From: Lysobacterales bacterium
Lineage (GTDB): Bacteria; Pseudomonadota; Gammaproteobacteria; Xanthomonadales; SZUA-36
Direction of reading: 5' to 3'
Assembly (NCBI GenBank): GCA_030637665.1
Contig: DAOWGA010000061.1
Span: forward strand, 1-8,686
Length of the DNA: 8,686 nucleotides
A model generated the notes under the pieces. The model worked only from the letters and a program-made list of their open reading frames with translations, did no database searches and had not been told where the DNA came from. Made by a program: the position numbers and the translations under genes. This document shows positions 8,401-8,686 of this stretch, in pieces; positions within the stretch are counted from its first letter, which is position 1, and each line of letters begins with the position of its first letter.

Positions 8401-8540
8401 GCCTGGTCCTGCTACCCACCATCTACACATGGCTGGACGTGATCCGCCACTGGCCACGGAAACTGTTTAGTTGGCTGGGTAAATGGCTCAAACCGGTAAT
8501 TCATGGCCTGACCGCGCCGCTGCGTCGCTTGCGTACATAA
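5448..8540 (+). CDS. RND efflux transporter permease, second of two
   Basis: This 1030-residue RND permease starts three bases after the stop of the first, with no strong ribosome site, so translation is probably coupled. An in-frame ATG at 5469 would remove only seven residues; 5448 is preferred because it keeps the usual arginine-containing cytoplasmic N-terminus. TM1 is at about 14-32, TM2 at about 332-349, TM3 and TM4 at about 357-402, and TM8-TM12 fill the last third. TM4 reads Ala-Val-Asp393-Met-Leu-Val-Asp397-Asn398: Asp397 matches AcrB Asp407, Asn398 replaces Asp408, and Asp393 replaces a position that is Gly in AcrB and in the first permease. TM10 carries Asn905-Asn906 where AcrB has Lys940-Asn. 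It is clearly homologous to its neighbour but well diverged. The two may form a mixed trimer as MdtB and MdtC do; that is inference. The basic, tryptophan-containing tail at 1001-1030 could lie along the membrane surface. Confidence 0.96.
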   Translation: MAPARFAMNRPVTMIMVFVSMITMGLVASRLLPLEFFPAVDIPFIILDIPYQGSTPEEVEREITRPAEEVISTLRGIKRLESTSSSNGSRIEVQFDWDADVAVKAVEARERVEAIRDQLPADIRRINVYKFNLTDQPVLTLRISSERDLSTAYDMLNRILVRPLERITGVARVDLQGIEPREIRIELIADRVIAHGIDLNELQAQLSQVNFSDSAGLIRDNETRYRVNPRGEFRSIDEIRELVISPDGLRLSDIAEITYDSKRRDYARHLDRKYAIGVSVYKESGANLVDVGRRALEEVDRIGQMPEMQGINLFFLENQAEGVTESLSELLKAGLLGALLSLLVLYFFLRNIQTTLMVSLAIPVAITITLGVMYFLGLSLNILSMMGLMLAVDMLVDNAVVVSESIHTEHEKTPDDAKGSALRGVSAVGLAVAAGTLTSAAVFLPIIFGEKDQISIFLTHVAIAIVVSLAVSLLIAQTIIPLLASRLDRPASKKQNAAVNHLRDRYVRLLHWNMRHRWWAAGMVLLTLLSAAIPMTLVETDMFPQNQSRRLYMPYHLDGSYPLAKIKESVDRIEEYLYANQERFEIRAVYTYYSEQSEGTGSVILLTDDKDSKRSSQEISKEIMEGLPKIAIGRPSFDFERVGAGDKLSIMLTGSSSETLRELADDAVRILSSIEGLTGVVSAASGGDQEVQVRVNRERANQLGFSTQEVAQAVAIAIRGVNLREFKGEEGEIPVRLQFREEDRQDIADLRDIKLRNSAGVSIPLMAMVEFVESTGPTEIRRLDRATGLRVTAQLDDISTEKAKELIKARMELVKLPSGYEWHFGGGFTEDQEAMQKMLFNILLGIAIIYLVLAAQFESLIYPVGMICTILFSVIGVYWFFLLTGTVFTLMAMIGILILIGVVVNNGIVLIDHVNQLRLQGLPRDEALIRAGRERMRPILMTVGTTVLGLTPLCISTTQIGGDGPPYFPMARAIVGGLLFSTFVSLVLLPTIYTWLDVIRHWPRKLFSWLGKWLKPVIHGLTAPLRRLRT

Positions 8541-8551
8541 AGCAAACTCAG

Positions 8552-8686
8552 TCGGGTGAGCAGCCCCGCCAGTAAGGCAACCCCCCTAGTAAGGTAACCC
8601 CGTCAGTACGGTAGCCCCTTCAGTACGGTAGCCCCTTCAGTACGGTAGCCCCTTCAGTACGGTAGCCCCTTCAGTACGGTAGCCCC
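8552..8686. repeat. 17-bp tandem repeat array (eight units in phase, running off the window)
   Basis: The consensus unit is TCAGTACGGTAGCCCCT. Units begin at 8552, 8569, 8586, 8603, 8620, 8637, 8654 and 8671. The four from 8603 to 8670 are identical, and the last matches fully but lacks its final base at the window edge. Units at 8569 and 8586 match at 12 of 17 positions each and share two changes (A at unit positions 7 and 12); the unit at 8552 matches at about 10 of 17. Because 17 is not a multiple of three, the TAG in each unit and the TGA in its complement fall in every frame every 51 bp, so the array is non-coding on both strands. There are no spacers, so it is not a CRISPR. It starts 11 bp after the second permease stop. 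Confidence 0.93.

Noticed and set aside
8541..8575. Possible intrinsic terminator after the second permease
   Set aside because: Only a three- to four-base GGG/CCC stem is available and there is no T-tract; the pairing is as likely to come from the repeat units.
8552..8686. Possible CRISPR array or protein repeat
   Set aside because: Units abut with no spacers, and stops fall in all six frames every 51 bp, so neither fits.

Overview
This window reads as a piece of chromosome from a Gram-negative bacterium, probably a gammaproteobacterium. The basis is two periplasmic class I c-type cytochromes of the c4/c553 kind, a lipoprotein membrane-fusion adaptor with two full-length RND permeases, GC-rich coding DNA with ordinary start and stop usage, and sigma70-like promoter elements. 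Genus cannot be read from the sequence.

Layout. Bases 1-148 hold no gene, but 10-116 form a large imperfect palindrome with 29-nt arms and a second small hairpin nested inside it. It looks like a dispersed palindromic or MITE-like repeat. Minus-strand genes follow at 149-813: two small monoheme cytochromes c overlapping by ATGA, so they form a tightly coupled pair. A 388-bp divergent intergenic region (814-1201) carries a strong candidate promoter for the cytochromes with a perfect TATAAT, a weaker candidate promoter for the rightward genes, and some short direct repeats. The plus strand from 1202 to 8540 is one operon: a lipid-anchored RND adaptor, then two different RND permeases of 1043 and 1030 residues, separated by 16 and 3 bases. 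No outer-membrane channel and no regulator lie in the window. From 8552 to the end there is a 17-bp tandem repeat array, degenerate next to the gene and perfect at the window edge.

Function. The adaptor and two permeases should form a tripartite export pump. One adaptor with two co-encoded, non-identical permeases resembles the MdtABC/MuxABC arrangement, in which two permeases assemble as a heterotrimer. The proton-relay positions are unusual: both permeases have Asp-Asn rather than Asp-Asp in TM4 and Asn rather than Lys in TM10, and the second permease has an additional TM4 Asp four residues earlier. The outer-membrane partner would have to come from elsewhere. The cytochromes are probably electron carriers to a terminal oxidase and need have nothing to do with the pump.

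I see no clear new multi-gene system. The least explained elements are the two non-coding repeats at the ends and the split two-cytochrome arrangement. Both ends being repetitive suggests the window may be a whole contig that stopped at repeats.
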